Origin: Cryptomeria japonica
Lineage: Eukaryota > Streptophyta > Pinopsida > Cupressales > Cupressaceae
Direction: 5' to 3'
DNA length: 64,000 nt
NCBI RefSeq assembly: GCF_030272615.1
Contig: NC_081414.1
Coordinates: forward strand, 338,874,502 to 338,938,501
Of this stretch, positions 35,175-46,712 are shown piece by piece (position 1 is the first letter of the stretch; each line of letters starts with the position of its first letter). The notes under the pieces were generated by a model that was not told where the DNA came from, ran no database searches, and worked only from the letters and a program-made list of their open reading frames with translations. Both the position numbers and the translations under genes were made by a program.

Positions 35175-36432
35175 ATAATAAGTTATTCAATGGGCAGCTA
35201 TTATCGAGTTAGACAGTGATGAGATTGTGTTGTTTTGATTGTTTTGATATCTTATATATGAGTATTCAAAGACTGAATAAGAAGGAGAAAAGATTTCAAG
35301 CTATAGAATTAGTTAAGGCTTGATACTGTTCCATGTTACCGAGCAAGATGCTAGTCAGTAAACCCTAAGGTTATCACTATCGGTTAAAGAAGGTAGAACA
35401 TCTACCGAGTGAAGTTCAGTATTTATCGAGTAACAACTGAGTAATAATAGAATGCATTGGATGGATAATTACATTATTAAATGTAGAATACCAATGAGCT
35501 AGATTTGATCAGATGATTGGTATGTCATGCAAGAAGTTTGTTGAGGATTGATGACATCGAAAATACAAGAGATAAGATCTACAATGCAGATTGAACGCTC
35601 ATAACCTAGCACAAGTTCCAAGGCAAGGTAAAACATTTTCAGATCAAAGGATACAATGAACCTAGTCATGTTTTAAGATCTGATGGCTAAGATTGATCAT
35701 GGGAAATGTGATCAAGGAGATTAAGCAGTTAGGTATTGTTCATAAATAAGAAACTATTGATGAACAATGTATGCAGGCCCAAAATAGAAGAACAGTGACA
35801 CGATAGTAGTGATCACCGAGCACAGAAGATTGAAGATCTTATTGAAAAATAGATTGAGAAGCCCAGCAAGAAGCAAGATAAGTCTTATGACAAGATTGTT
35901 TTGAGCATATAGAATCTACTTTAGCATTTCAGATTTGAAGTTGCAGATATATTTTATTACTATTATTTATTTTGTAAGTGAGAGGAAATCTCTTAACCAA
36001 GTGGACTTAACAATCTTATTTGTAAACCCTCTAGCAAGGTAACATTCTAAATGAGTGTTTGAAATCCTTTGACAAGGTCACTTCTAACAAAGTGCAAGAC
36101 TCTAACAAGTCTGAGGGAAATCCCTTAACTGGGTAACATCTAGCAATGTGTTTTTGTAATCTGTAACTGGATTAGCTTTTAACTGAGCATACTCTAGAAG
36201 GGCATATTTCTTAGTGGGTCCAAAATACCATAGTGGTTTTTCCTTATTTGGGTTTCCCCGTTAAATCTGGTGTTAAATGTGTTATGATGTTTTAAGTGTA
36301 TCTGTTTATGAGTATTGAATGATTTATAGTCATAGTTGCATATCAATAAAGGCTACTGAGGTTGAATTTGGTGAATATATTATATTGTGAGTTTTTATGA
36401 TTCACCCCCCTCCCCCCTCATCTTAACTAACA
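34535..36432 (+). repeat. 5' LTR of element C, with internal inverted duplication
   Basis: TGTTAG to CTAACA, 1,898 bp against 1,447 bp for the partner. A CTATATATGAG stretch near 35252 is a TATA candidate. The U5 side holds GTGGTTTTTCC (36233 region) and GATTCACCCCCCTCCCCCC (36401 region). Confidence 0.85.
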
Positions 36433-36447
36433 ATTGGTATCAAAGCT
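36433..36447 (+). promoter_or_regulatory. Primer binding site of element C
   Basis: ATTGGTATCAAAGCT directly after the LTR; it matches the initiator tRNA-Met complement with one difference (CAAAG for CAGAG). Confidence 0.85.
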
Positions 36448-36495
36448 TTGGACTCTGGAAGAAAAGTTTAAAGGTACTTGAGGCAAGATCCAAAG

Positions 36496-37422
36496 ATGTA
36501 TAAAAGGGATGCACAAAAGCTAAACAAGTCAAGTTTCTCCACATGGCAAAAAAGGATGAAGCTACATTTATCAGGAATTGGAGAATATGCAACATATTAT
36601 CTGAAGAATGATTACATAGCACCTAGCACCAACCCGATGACAATGGAAGAGATAAAGGCAAAGCAAGAGCATATTCAAGCTATGATTGAAATAACATCTA
36701 CATTAATTGACTCAGAGTTTAATGATCTAGAAGGCTGCAATGATGCCAAAGCGATGTGGACCAAGCTTATATCTGTGTATGGTGGTGATGAACATGTTCA
36801 GAGAGAAAAAGTAGACAGTCTAAGAGGTCAATTTGAATCCATGAGAATGAATGAAGGTGAGAACATAACCCAATACAGTATAAGGTTAAAGGAAAGTGTC
36901 AATCAAATCAAAGGAGCAGGAGGAACTATTGAAGAAAAGGATGTAACAAGTAAGTTGCTTAGAACACTTCTACCTGCTTATACCATTCAAGTCTCTACAA
37001 TCAATGAATTAAGGTCTGTGCCAAACATGCCAGTCTCTTTGGATGCTACCATTGGTAAGCTACATGCATTTGAGTTAAGTAATTTTGATAACAATGGGTC
37101 CTCAGTAAATAAAGTTGAATTTACATTCAGTTCTTTTCATATTGGTGAATCTGATGATTACAATGATAGAATGTATAAGTATACTAAAGGAAATCATAGT
37201 GGAGCAAGTGAAAGATTTTGCAAAAACATGGAAGAGGTACACAAACTATATGAAGAAATCAGAAAGCAAGAAGAGTTTGAAGCATTATTAGCCAGAAGGT
37301 TACCGAGAGGCAAAGTTAAGTATAAAGGAAAGTTACCTTTAAAATGTTTTAACTGTGATAGAATAGGACATATGGCTTCTAAGTGTCTTGACAAAGAATC
37401 TAGTGAAAAGAGAGAATACTGA
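36496..37422 (+). CDS. Gag of element C
   Basis: About 308 codons from ATG 36496 (MYKRDAQKLNKSSFSTWQKR); the frame is open a few codons further upstream without an ATG. It has the usual copia Gag layout: a DUF4219-like start, a UBN2-like core (AMWTKLISVYGGDEHVQREK, SLRGQFESMRMNEGENI) and one CCHC zinc knuckle CFNCDRIGHMASKC at about 37344-37385. It stops at TGA 37420-37422, but pol continues in the same frame after it, so the parental polyprotein was longer and this stop is probably a mutation. It would form the particle shell and bind the element's RNA. Confidence 0.85.
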   Translation: MYKRDAQKLNKSSFSTWQKRMKLHLSGIGEYATYYLKNDYIAPSTNPMTMEEIKAKQEHIQAMIEITSTLIDSEFNDLEGCNDAKAMWTKLISVYGGDEHVQREKVDSLRGQFESMRMNEGENITQYSIRLKESVNQIKGAGGTIEEKDVTSKLLRTLLPAYTIQVSTINELRSVPNMPVSLDATIGKLHAFELSNFDNNGSSVNKVEFTFSSFHIGESDDYNDRMYKYTKGNHSGASERFCKNMEEVHKLYEEIRKQEEFEALLARRLPRGKVKYKGKLPLKCFNCDRIGHMASKCLDKESSEKREY

Positions 37423-38547
37423 GATGACAGACAGAAAGACAACCAATACAGAGGACACTGAGACTTCAGAAGGAAAGATAGAAAGACATGCCTAGTAGCT
37501 GATGAGGAATCCAATGATGATAAATCTGATGGGACTGATACAGAGGAAGTTGTTTATGTGGCTATCAAAGATAGATCAGATGAAGAAAGGTATGAAGAAA
37601 AATCCCTAATATCTCACATAAATAAAAATGATTCTTGGATCATAGATAGTGGATGCTCACATCACATGATAGGTGACAAACACAAGTTTGTTAAATTAGA
37701 AGACTATGATGGAGGATATGTAAGATTTGGTAATGATGCACCATGTCTGGTGAAAGGTAAAGGATCTATAGCACTTCTTGACAATGCTAAATGTGATGAT
37801 GTATACTGGATTTAAGGTTTGAAATATAATTTGTTGAGTGTAGCACAACTAAACAATACAGGATATCGAATAGAATTCCATAAGGGATGTGTCAAAGTTC
37901 ATGATAAACATGGAAAGATGGCTACTACCAGGACACAAACAAAAGGTAATACATTTCATCTTGACTCAACTCGGAACAATTGTCTATATGCTAAACTAGA
38001 AGATACTTGGTTGTGGCATAAAAGGTTTTATCATGTAAATTTTTATAACTTGATCAAAATAAGTAAGAAGCACTGAGTAAGAGGTCTATCGAGCCTGGAA
38101 AAACTTGAGAATGCAATATGTTGAGGATGCCAGATGGGTAAGATGACAAAGTCAAGCTTTACAAGTAAGTCCTTCACTTCTACAGGAATTTTAGATCTAG
38201 TGCACACTGATCTTTGTGGTCCTATGAAAGTTCAAAGTTATTATGGAGATAAATACTTCATATTATTTGTGGATGATTACTCAAGAATGATGTCAGTTAT
38301 GTTTTTAAAAGAAAAACTAGAAGCCTTTCAAATGTTCAAATGGTATAAGGCTAGAGTTGAAAAAGAAATAGGGAGATAGTTGAAATGTCTAAGATCTGAT
38401 AGAGGAGGAGAATTCATTTTTGATGAATTTAATCTATTTTGCAATGATCATGGTATAAAGAGACAAGTGTCTGCACTGAGAACACCTTAGCAAAATGGGA
38501 TAGCTAAAAGAAGAAACAGATCAATTGTAGATTGTGCCAGAACCCTA
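37423..38547 (+). pseudogene. Protease and integrase of element C (stop-broken)
   Basis: Same frame as gag and RT, with stops near 37459 and at 37813-37815, 38074-38076, 38377-38379 and 38488-38490. The protease motif WIIDSGCSHHM has its catalytic Asp intact (37645-37647). The pre-integrase region reads LKYNLLSVAQL and LWHKRFYHVN. The integrase core has Asp in DLVHTDLCGPM and Asp in LRSDRGGEF. The third acidic residue, expected as Glu in a G-(V/I)-x-ERKNR motif, is Lys in GIAKRRNRS (AAA at 38506-38508). Even without the stops, strand transfer would be expected to fail. Confidence 0.85.
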
Positions 38548-40683
38548 ATGATAGAAAAGAGGGTACCTCAAACATTTTGGAGAGAAGCAATCAGCACTGC
38601 AGTTTACACCTTGAACCGAGTACAACTGAAGAAAGAAACTTTGAAGACACCATATGAAATCTGGTATGATAAGAAACCCAATGTAAGTTATTTTAAAATA
38701 TTTGGAAGTAGACGTTATGTTCACAAAGAAGACAGAAATGGAAAGTTTGATCAGAAAAGTGAGGAAGGAACATTCCTTGGCTATTCTTCTAGAAGTAAAG
38801 CATTTAAATGTCTGATCATATCATCTAACAAAATTATAGAAAGTGCAAATGTGAAAATTGATGAATTTGCAGAAAGAAATGATGAAGAAAATTACAAAGA
38901 ACCAGAAAATTATGAAGAATTTGTGTATGTTCAACCGAGAAATCCTACAGAGAAAGTTGATGAAGAAAATGAAGAAAATACTCAGTTACAGAGTGATGAA
39001 GAAGATCAAACAGAGCATGCCAAGCCCATATTAGCCAATTATGTCAAAATAAATCATGCATCAAGTCAGATTATAGGAGATAAGGATGATCCAGTGATGA
39101 CAAGGAACAAACTGAGACAAAACACATGTCTGATATCTGAATTTGAACCGAGGATAGTAAAAGAGGCATTTAGTAATGAAGATTGGATAAATGCTATGAC
39201 AGAAGAAATTGAAAAAATCAAGAAGAATGAAACATGGACACTGGTCCTAAGACCAAAAGAGAAAAATGTAATCGGAACAAAGTGTATTTTCAGAAACAAG
39301 CTAAATGAAAAAGGAGAGGTCATTCAGAATAAAGCAAGACTAGTTTGCAAAGGATATGCTGAAGAAGAAAGAATTGATTATGGTGAGACTTTTGCACCTA
39401 TGGCAAGACTTGAAGGAGTGAGAACATTGTTGGCATATGCTGCTTACGAAAATTTTAAGGTATATCAAATCGATGTTAAATCTGCATTTTTGAATGGTAT
39501 ACTAGAAGAAGAAGTTTATATTGGACAGCCTAAAGGATTTATTGAAGACAAGAATAAAGATCAGGTATGTAAGTTGAACAAAGCATTATATGGTTTAAAG
39601 AAAGCACCTAGATCATGGTATGAAAGAATGCACTCTTATTCGATCAAGATTGGATTTATAAGGACAAGTGAAAACAACAACATGTATATGAAAAATGATG
39701 AAAACAATGGTATACTGCTTTCAGCCATATTTGTTGATGATATTATTTTTTGTGGTAATGACTCCTCATGCAAGAACTTTGAAAATGAAATGTGCAAAGA
39801 ATTTGAGATTTCATTAATTGGTGAAATAAAGTATTTTATAGGTTTGCAGATACTACAAATAAAAAATGAGATTTTCATTACTCAATCCAAGTATATAAAG
39901 GAAATCTTGAAGAAATTTGGAATGGAGGATTCTAAACCTGTAAGTACTCCTATGACTACCAATTGTAAACTATCAAAGAGTGATGAATCTCCATCTTTTG
40001 ATGAGACACTTTACCGATCTATGATTGGAAAGTTGCAATATGTGGTTCACAGCAGGCCAGATATAGCACATGCAGTAGGTATAGTTGCAAGATTTTATGT
40101 AGATCCCAAAGAAACTCATTTGACAGCAATCAAGAGAATTTTCAGATACCTGAGAGGCACTGAAGATTATGGCCTAGTATATCAAAAGAGAAATGTTTTT
40201 GACTTAAAAGTCTATACTGATGTTGATTGGGCAGGAAACATTGATGACAGGAAAAGCACAAGTGGCGGAGCTTTCTTTTTGGGGGATAGACTAGTAAGTT
40301 GGCTTAGCAAGAAACAAGGATGCATTTCACAGTCAACAGCTGAAGCTGAATATGTTGCTGCAACATTGAATTGTACCAATATGGAATGGATCAAACAACT
40401 ATTGGAAGGTATGAATGAGAAAGTTACCAAGCCAGTAACTATATTCTGTGATAATACCAGTGCCATTAACATTTCAAAGAATCTAGTAATGCACTCTAAG
40501 ACAAAGCATATCTCTATAAAGTATCATTATCTCAGAGAAGAAGTTCAAGAGAAGAAAGTTGTGCTCAAATATATCAGTTCAAAGGAACAAATAGCAGATA
40601 TTTTCACAAAGCCATTGCCAAGGGACACTTTTGAGTATCTCAGAAGTCAGTTAGGGGTCCTACCCCTATCTAGTACTCACTAA
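38548..40683 (+). CDS. Integrase end, reverse transcriptase and RNase H of element C
   Basis: A 711-codon open frame, the longest in the window; its first ATG is internal to the polyprotein and probably not a true start. Residues 1-100 or so are the integrase C-terminal part (PYEIWYDKKPNVSYFKIFG, GTFLGYS). An acidic linker follows. The RT spans roughly residues 215-460 with YQIDVKSAFLNG near 305, ALYGLKKAPRSWY, and the catalytic FVDD box near 394. RNase H has Asp in YTDVDWAG (about 557), Glu in STAEAEY (about 598) and Asp in CDNTSA (about 633), ending at ..FTKPLP.. and TAA. All RT and RNase H catalytic residues visible are intact. It copies element RNA into DNA in cytoplasmic particles. Confidence 0.9.
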   Translation: MIEKRVPQTFWREAISTAVYTLNRVQLKKETLKTPYEIWYDKKPNVSYFKIFGSRRYVHKEDRNGKFDQKSEEGTFLGYSSRSKAFKCLIISSNKIIESANVKIDEFAERNDEENYKEPENYEEFVYVQPRNPTEKVDEENEENTQLQSDEEDQTEHAKPILANYVKINHASSQIIGDKDDPVMTRNKLRQNTCLISEFEPRIVKEAFSNEDWINAMTEEIEKIKKNETWTLVLRPKEKNVIGTKCIFRNKLNEKGEVIQNKARLVCKGYAEEERIDYGETFAPMARLEGVRTLLAYAAYENFKVYQIDVKSAFLNGILEEEVYIGQPKGFIEDKNKDQVCKLNKALYGLKKAPRSWYERMHSYSIKIGFIRTSENNNMYMKNDENNGILLSAIFVDDIIFCGNDSSCKNFENEMCKEFEISLIGEIKYFIGLQILQIKNEIFITQSKYIKEILKKFGMEDSKPVSTPMTTNCKLSKSDESPSFDETLYRSMIGKLQYVVHSRPDIAHAVGIVARFYVDPKETHLTAIKRIFRYLRGTEDYGLVYQKRNVFDLKVYTDVDWAGNIDDRKSTSGGAFFLGDRLVSWLSKKQGCISQSTAEAEYVAATLNCTNMEWIKQLLEGMNEKVTKPVTIFCDNTSAINISKNLVMHSKTKHISIKYHYLREEVQEKKVVLKYISSKEQIADIFTKPLPRDTFEYLRSQLGVLPLSSTH

Positions 40684-41072
40684 TAGAGTTCGATGAAAGC
40701 ATCAATTCTATGAATCTAAAGGATAACTATTTATGAGTTGATGTTGCTTTACACACTTTAGGAGGTTGCCTAAAGTTGTACAAGGAAAAATTGATTGAAG
40801 ATAAAGATTCTCTGACCATGAATGAGACTGCAAGGAAATTACTTCACAAAGGAAGAAATCATGAATTAGTTTTTCTTTTTTGGCATTGTTGTCAAAGGGG
40901 GAGAAGACTAATTTGTAAGGAACTAACAGAAGAAGCTGGGAGAAGACTAATGATTGGGGGAGAATTCTAGAAAATTTCAGAGAAGTTTAAACAGCAATTC
41001 GGATCCGAATCAATTGAAATAAATCATGTTGGTATTAAAGTTGGTTTTGCCATCAATGCCAAAGGGGGAGAT
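40684..41072 (+). promoter_or_regulatory. 3' noncoding region of C with two polypurine tracts
   Basis: The primer tract AAAGGGGGAGAT (41061-41072) abuts the 3' LTR. A second, AAAGGGGGAGAAG (40894-40906), lies 160 bp upstream after the similar lead-in TTGTC. A 64-codon frame at 40776-40970 spans it and is unlikely to be a gene. Confidence 0.75.
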
Positions 41073-42519
41073 TGTTAGCATCTCAATAAGTTTGTTGGTA
41101 TGAGGATGTTGAGAAGGTTACTGGAGATTGTTGATATAATTGAGAAAGGATGAATACTATCTTAATAATATTATTTTGTCATTGATGTCAAGCAATTGAT
41201 TTTCTAATTTAGTATGATGTTGCCATATCTTAATGAGTATGTTTTGATAAGTATAAAGATGTCGGTAAGAGACATAGAATGAATGTGAAAATAAAAGGAG
41301 AATAATAAGTTATTCAATAGGCAACTATTACCGAGTTAGACAGTGATGAGATTATGTTGTTTTGATTGTTTTGATATCCTATATATGAGTATTCAAAGAA
41401 TAAACAAGAAGGAGAAAAGATTTCAAGCTATAGAATTAGTTAAGGCTTGATACTGTTCCATGTTACCGAGCAAGATGCTAGTCGGTAAACCCTAAGGTTA
41501 TCACTGTCGGTTAAAGAAGGTAGAACATCTATTGAGTGAAATTCAGTATTTACTGAGTAACAATCGAGTAATAACAGAATGCATTGGATGGATAAATACA
41601 TTATTAAATGTAGAATACCAATGACCTAGAGTTGATCAGATGATTGGTATGTCATGCAAGAAGTTTGTTGAGGATCGACGACATCGAAAATACAAGAAAT
41701 AAGATCTACAGCATAGATTGAACAGTCATAACCTAGCACAAGTTCCAAGGCAAGGTAAAACATTTTAAGATTAGATGGCTAAGATTGATCATGGGAAATG
41801 TGATCAAGGAGATTAAGCGGTTAGGTATTTTTCATTAATAAGAAACTGTTGATGAACAATGAATGCGAGCAAAATAGAAGAACAGTTACATGACAGTAGT
41901 GATCACCGAGCACGAAAGATTGAAGATCTAATTGAAGAACAGATTGAGAAGCCTAGCAAGAAGCAAGATAAGTCTTATGACAAGATTGTTTTGAGCATAT
42001 AGAATCTACTTTACCATTTTAGATGTGAAGTTGTAGATATATTTAATTACTGTTATTTATTTTGTAAGTGATAGGAGATCTCTTAACCAAGTGGACTTAA
42101 CAGTCTTATTTGTAAACCCTCTAGCAAGGTAACATTCTAAATGAGTGTTTGAAATCCTTTGATAAGGTCACTTTTAACAAAGTGCAAGACTCTAACAAGT
42201 CTGAGGGAAATCCCTTAACTGGGTCACATCTAGCAATGTGTTTTTGTAATCTGTAACTAGATTAGCTTTTAACTGAGCATACTCTAGAAGGGTATATTTC
42301 TTAGTGGGTCTGAAATCCCACAGTGGTTTTTCCCTATTTGGGTTTCCACGTAAAATTTGGTGTTAAATGTGTTATGATGTTTTAAGTGTATCTGTTTATG
42401 AGTATTGAATGATTTACAGTCATAGTTGCATATCAGTAAAGGCTACTGAGGTTGAATATGGTGAATATATTGTATTGTGAGTTTTTATGATTCACCCCTC
42501 CCTCTCATCTTAACTAACA
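41073..42519 (+). repeat. 3' LTR of element C
   Basis: 1,447 bp, TGTTAG to CTAACA, without the inverted duplication. In the first 180 aligned bases I count about 13 differences from the 5' copy. Confidence 0.88.
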
Positions 42520-44601
42520 TGATAAAGTAAGGAGAGTATGTCAACTGTTAAGTGAAGTGTTGAAAATGGGCAAGGTGGTTGAGTGGTTGTTTGTGATGAA
42601 GAGGCAGAATGTTACCTGAATCACATCAACACAGGAAGAGAAGAATGAATCGGTATGTCGTGAGGTTGCTGAACAACATGACTCCCACCGGATGAAGATG
42701 TATTCATCATGAGATGCAATGGTTGATAGTGAGTGTGCCCACATCTGATCTACCGATGAATTGAAGGAATTCCTTAAGTGCATGAGATCAGGGTTATGCA
42801 GTGGACTGACAGAGAAGGCATGTTGAGATGCCAGTACAAGGGAAGTGAGAAGTGTTTGTCAGCTTCACAAACTAGTAGAGGAATGAACAAAATTGATCAG
42901 GGAGAAAGGAAAGGCTAAGCAAATGCAAACAGAGGAATCTAACCTGATTGAAGATGAAGTCTTGTGAAGGTTGATGACATGGTGTCATCAAGAGTGGTAA
43001 CCGGTATGTAAGTGCACTGGTTATATAAGCAAGGTGTAGATGCAGATGACTTCCCACTTGTGGGATTGAACATACTTTGGATTTACTTGTCTAGAGGCTA
43101 GTTTGGGAGTTCCATCGGTAGTTCAAGATGAGGGAAAATATGATGAGGTAACTGGTATAGTGTGTGAGAGTGGCAGGGTTAGCAAACCGGCAAAGAAGAG
43201 GAACCAGTAGGGTGGTTGGTCGGTGATCCTATCTAAGAGCCAAGTCAATAGTTGGTTGACATGGATGCCACATAGGGTCAAGGTGGCAAGCTCGCAGAAG
43301 TTGGTGAAGTGTCGTGTGGAGTTAGGTATCTCGACAGGTGTGCATTGAATATGGATCCCGTGATTTATGGATTGGGTTAGAAGTGTGTGGCTCGAGGAAG
43401 AACGAACAACATAGAAGAATCAGGGAGTTGTTGGCACCTGAATCAAAGCAAGAAGATCAAACTATTAGAAGACCTTGAGAAGGAAACAACAAAGGCATTA
43501 ATGGTGGTTTGACAAATGCAAGATGAGGTAGAGGATCGCATTTCTTATATTTGGAAAACATGTATTAAAAGTTGAATCAATGGCGGCGATGAACAAATGG
43601 ATATCAGGGAGATCAGATCAAGCAAGATTTGTTTGGATTTGGTTTGCCTCAAGGATGGTGAGGAAACCCTAACTGCCTAGATCTTGAATTGGGCTTTGAC
43701 GGGAAAACCTGGCTATAAATATGAAGGCCAAAGACACAGTTAAGTTGTTGTAGAGAAGAATATTGTGCTACTACAAAGTGTGATACTTCTGCAAGTAAGA
43801 GAAAAATAACCAAGTGCTCAATGAGTATCTAAAAAGAGAGTAAGAGTGAGGGAGAATAAGGTTGAAGTGTTCAACTAGTAGAACAGAAGAATCGGTAGTG
43901 TCCATACCAACAGAGAAAAGGTGAAGGAAGTTGCAGAGTAGGCAGGCATAGAACTGGCTAACTATAGTACTGGTGGAAAGAAGCAGAGAGTTGAAGGAAG
44001 TGAGAAACGGAAGAGAAAAAGGTGAACCGGTAAGTATCAGTAGTGAGAAGAGAGAGCAGTGAGTAAGAAGAGCAGATATAGCAGGATAGTGACTGAGTTG
44101 ATGAAGATTCAGTCAGAGTGAGTAGAGAACTGGTAAGCTGGGGAGATGCCTTACCGGCAGGGGGGATTGTATTGAGTTGTTAAAAGATCCACTTGTAGCT
44201 AGATAACTACTTTTTTAATTGAAGTTTACATTGTGAACACTAAGTTTTAGCTCGATGTAGGAGTTGTAGCTCCTTGGGTTGGTGCCCTAAAGTCAAGGGT
44301 TGGTGCTCCTTGGGTTGGTGCCCAAAACTTTGTAACAATGTTTTCATTGTGAGGCTAGATTGGAGTAGTAGACTCCAACAACATTGCTCACCGAGGTTTT
44401 TCCCATCTTGGGTTTTCCTCATACATCATGGTGTTATGAGATGCCTCTTTGTGTGTGATTATTTTGAGTTGGTCTCCTCTCTAACTGGTATGTCTCCATT
44501 ATGTTAGATCCCATAACTAGTATACACACATAAGTTAGTTAAGGGTAAAATATTAAGAACCACTGATTCACCCCCCACATAGTGGTGCATTGTGTCTAAC
44601 A
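42520..44601 (+). repeat. 5' LTR of B-plus, main segment
   Basis: It resumes the LTR interrupted at 34517. TATATAAGC near 43023 is a good TATA box, repeated in the partial LTR at about 46764. The end region reads CACCGAGGTTTTTCCC (44389 region) and TGATTCACCCCCCA, then CTAACA at 44601. Confidence 0.85.
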
Positions 44602-44616
44602 ATTGGTATCAGAGCC
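44602..44616 (+). promoter_or_regulatory. Primer binding site of B-plus unit 1
   Basis: ATTGGTATCAGAGCC directly after the LTR, an initiator tRNA-Met site. Confidence 0.9.
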
Positions 44617-44674
44617 TAGGTTCCCAGCTAGACAAGCTTTCTCCAACTTGGGTAGATTTCGGCCAAAGGACACA

Positions 44675-46570
44675 ATGGTTTGTTTAGTGTCAATCCCTGC
44701 TCCAATGTTTGATGGTGCAAACTATTCTATTTGGATTTTCAGAATGGAAGTCTTCCTATCCTCTCTAGGGTTTGATGTATGGATATCAGTTGTAAATGGT
44801 CTCCCTAGAAATGTCAGTCCTCCCACCGAATATGAAGAAGAAAGAAGATGCTTGTACAATAAAGAAGCCATGAAGGTCATATTCAGTGGTCTCACTAGTG
44901 ATGTCTCCTCATAGGTGGATAAGTGTAAATCAACAAAGAGTCTATGGGATAGACTGAAGAATCTATATGTAAATGAACCCTGCACCACTGAATCAACTTG
45001 TGTGAGTGAGAAGAACTTTGCAACAGATACATGTGTAGATGACAAAGGCAGTACAGATTGTTGCAACTACAATGATGATGAGGAGACTCATCTTTTCATG
45101 GCCCATGAGATAGACATTGAGAATCACACATCAAAAGGAGATAATACAGATAGATCCCACTAGTATGATGTGTTTGACAGTGACACTAAAAAATATGAAG
45201 AAGAAGAAGATGCAGAAGTAGATCTTGAGTGTGAACTGATAAGTTCTCTAGAAGGGCTTCAAAATGATAGAAATGATTTTAAAAACTACAAAAGATTAGT
45301 TCATGAGGATTTCTACTAGTTGAGAAACCATCTTGAAGTATCAAACCAAAAGGTTGGTTTATTGACCACTCAACTAGAAGAGACAAAAATATTGACTGAT
45401 GATTTGAAATCAGTCTTGGACTCCAAGGAAAGTAAAATGGAGAATCTGAGAAATGAATACAAGTTGTTTAAAAATGATGCAGTTGTTGAGCAAAACCAGT
45501 TGATCAGATGCCTTGAAGATTTTGAGAAATGTATCTCAGAGTTAAAGACTCAACAAAATGACACCAAGGAATGTAGGTGCAAAGATCAAAAGGTTGAGCT
45601 AGAGACAAAGGATAAAGAGCATCAACATATAATAGTTGAAATGAAGCTCCTCAGGAAAGAACTTGAGAATTGTCAAGATGAGCTCAAGCTGAGGATGAAG
45701 AATGGTGCTGCATGGAGAAACAATGCAGATCTGAAAGGAAAAGGAAAGATGAGAGAAGATAGTGCTACCGGTAGCATGAATAGGAGAAGACCTCCTACAG
45801 ATAAAAGACAAAGAAATGTTGTTGCCACCAAGTCTAGATAAGCATGGTAGAAGAAGAGATCAGACGAAATATCTATAGAGAATGGACAACTCTAGATCCA
45901 TTCCTGAAGAAGCAGAAATGCAGATGCCAAACTAGTAAGAAAACCTCATGTTTGGCAAAATAAATTTGTAAGTAATAAGCCTCCTCTCTCTGGTTATTGT
46001 TTTGGATGCAAAGGTTATGGCCATAAGGTAGAAGAATGTAAAATGAGGCCTAAGAATAGACAGGGTGTTCTTCCTAGGCATAATAAATCAGATGGCTATA
46101 TATTGTATGCATATGAACATAATGCATCTAGGGGAAGAAGAATCCATGCCCCCTCTTTTGGTATTGATAATGTTGTATGTCATAACTGCGATAGACCTAG
46201 ACATAGAAGTTATGATTGCAGGAGGAAAAACTTGCAGTCCTACAACAACTGATCGAATAGTCATGCTCATAATGGAAGCAGTTACAGAGGATTCAAGCAA
46301 CAAAGACCTACATGGAACAAGATGAGTGGTGTTCCTGATCAAGAAAGGTATCCAAGGAAATCAATAGATGGCCACATTGACATGACAAGAAGAAGAGCAA
46401 ACAGGTACGATAGAAGGTTCCCATGTCATGAGGTTAGCATGGATGTGGTGTGCTTCTACAACACTACCTCCTATCTTGGTGCTAAATCTAGAAGTGTAAG
46501 TGTTGATCAACAGGAGAAGATGAAACTTGTTCCCCTGGCTAAAAAGGGGAAGAAGAGTGAGACTGAATAG
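44675..46570 (+). pseudogene. Family B Gag, unit 1
   Basis: A single frame of about 630 codons from ATG 44675 (MVCLVSIPAPMFDGANYSIW), broken only by stops, several of them TAG (44912, 45161, 45317). Order: the Gag N-terminal motif, the core FSGLTSDVSS and KSLWDRLKNLY, an acidic segment, a long coiled coil (LTTQLEETKILTDDLKSVL to KELENCQDELKLR), a basic region, then two CCHC knuckles, CFGCKGYGHKVEEC (about 45998-46040) and CHNCDRPRHRSYDC (about 46174-46217). Unit 2 has CAG where this copy has TAG at 45317, so the stop is a C-to-T change. No protease follows; the sequence jumps into LTR at 46712. Confidence 0.82.
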
Positions 46571-46712
46571 GAATGGAGGAAGAAGCAGGAAAATAGGACC
46601 ATGAACCAACTTTGTGTATTTAATGCACAAGTGATATCTCCTATAGCTTAAAGGGGATGCGGGACTAAGGGAGAGTCACCTATTGATCAGATCATTCACC
46701 CCTTAGTTGAAA

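Larger units (their letters stand above)
34518..42519 (+). mobile_element. Element C: near-complete Ty1/copia element
   Basis: Plus-strand element with LTRs at 34535-36432 and 41073-42519, an initiator-tRNA-Met-type primer site, a single-frame gag-pol with PR, IN, RT and RNase H in copia order, and polypurine tracts. It sits inside the LTR of B-plus. The 5' LTR is about 450 bp longer because of an inverted duplication at its front (34518-35174). Seventeen bases of polypurine-type sequence (34518-34534) precede the first LTR. I see no clean target duplication; the flanks read TTATCA on the left and TGATAA on the right. Five or more stops in gag-pol make it inactive. Confidence 0.88.
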
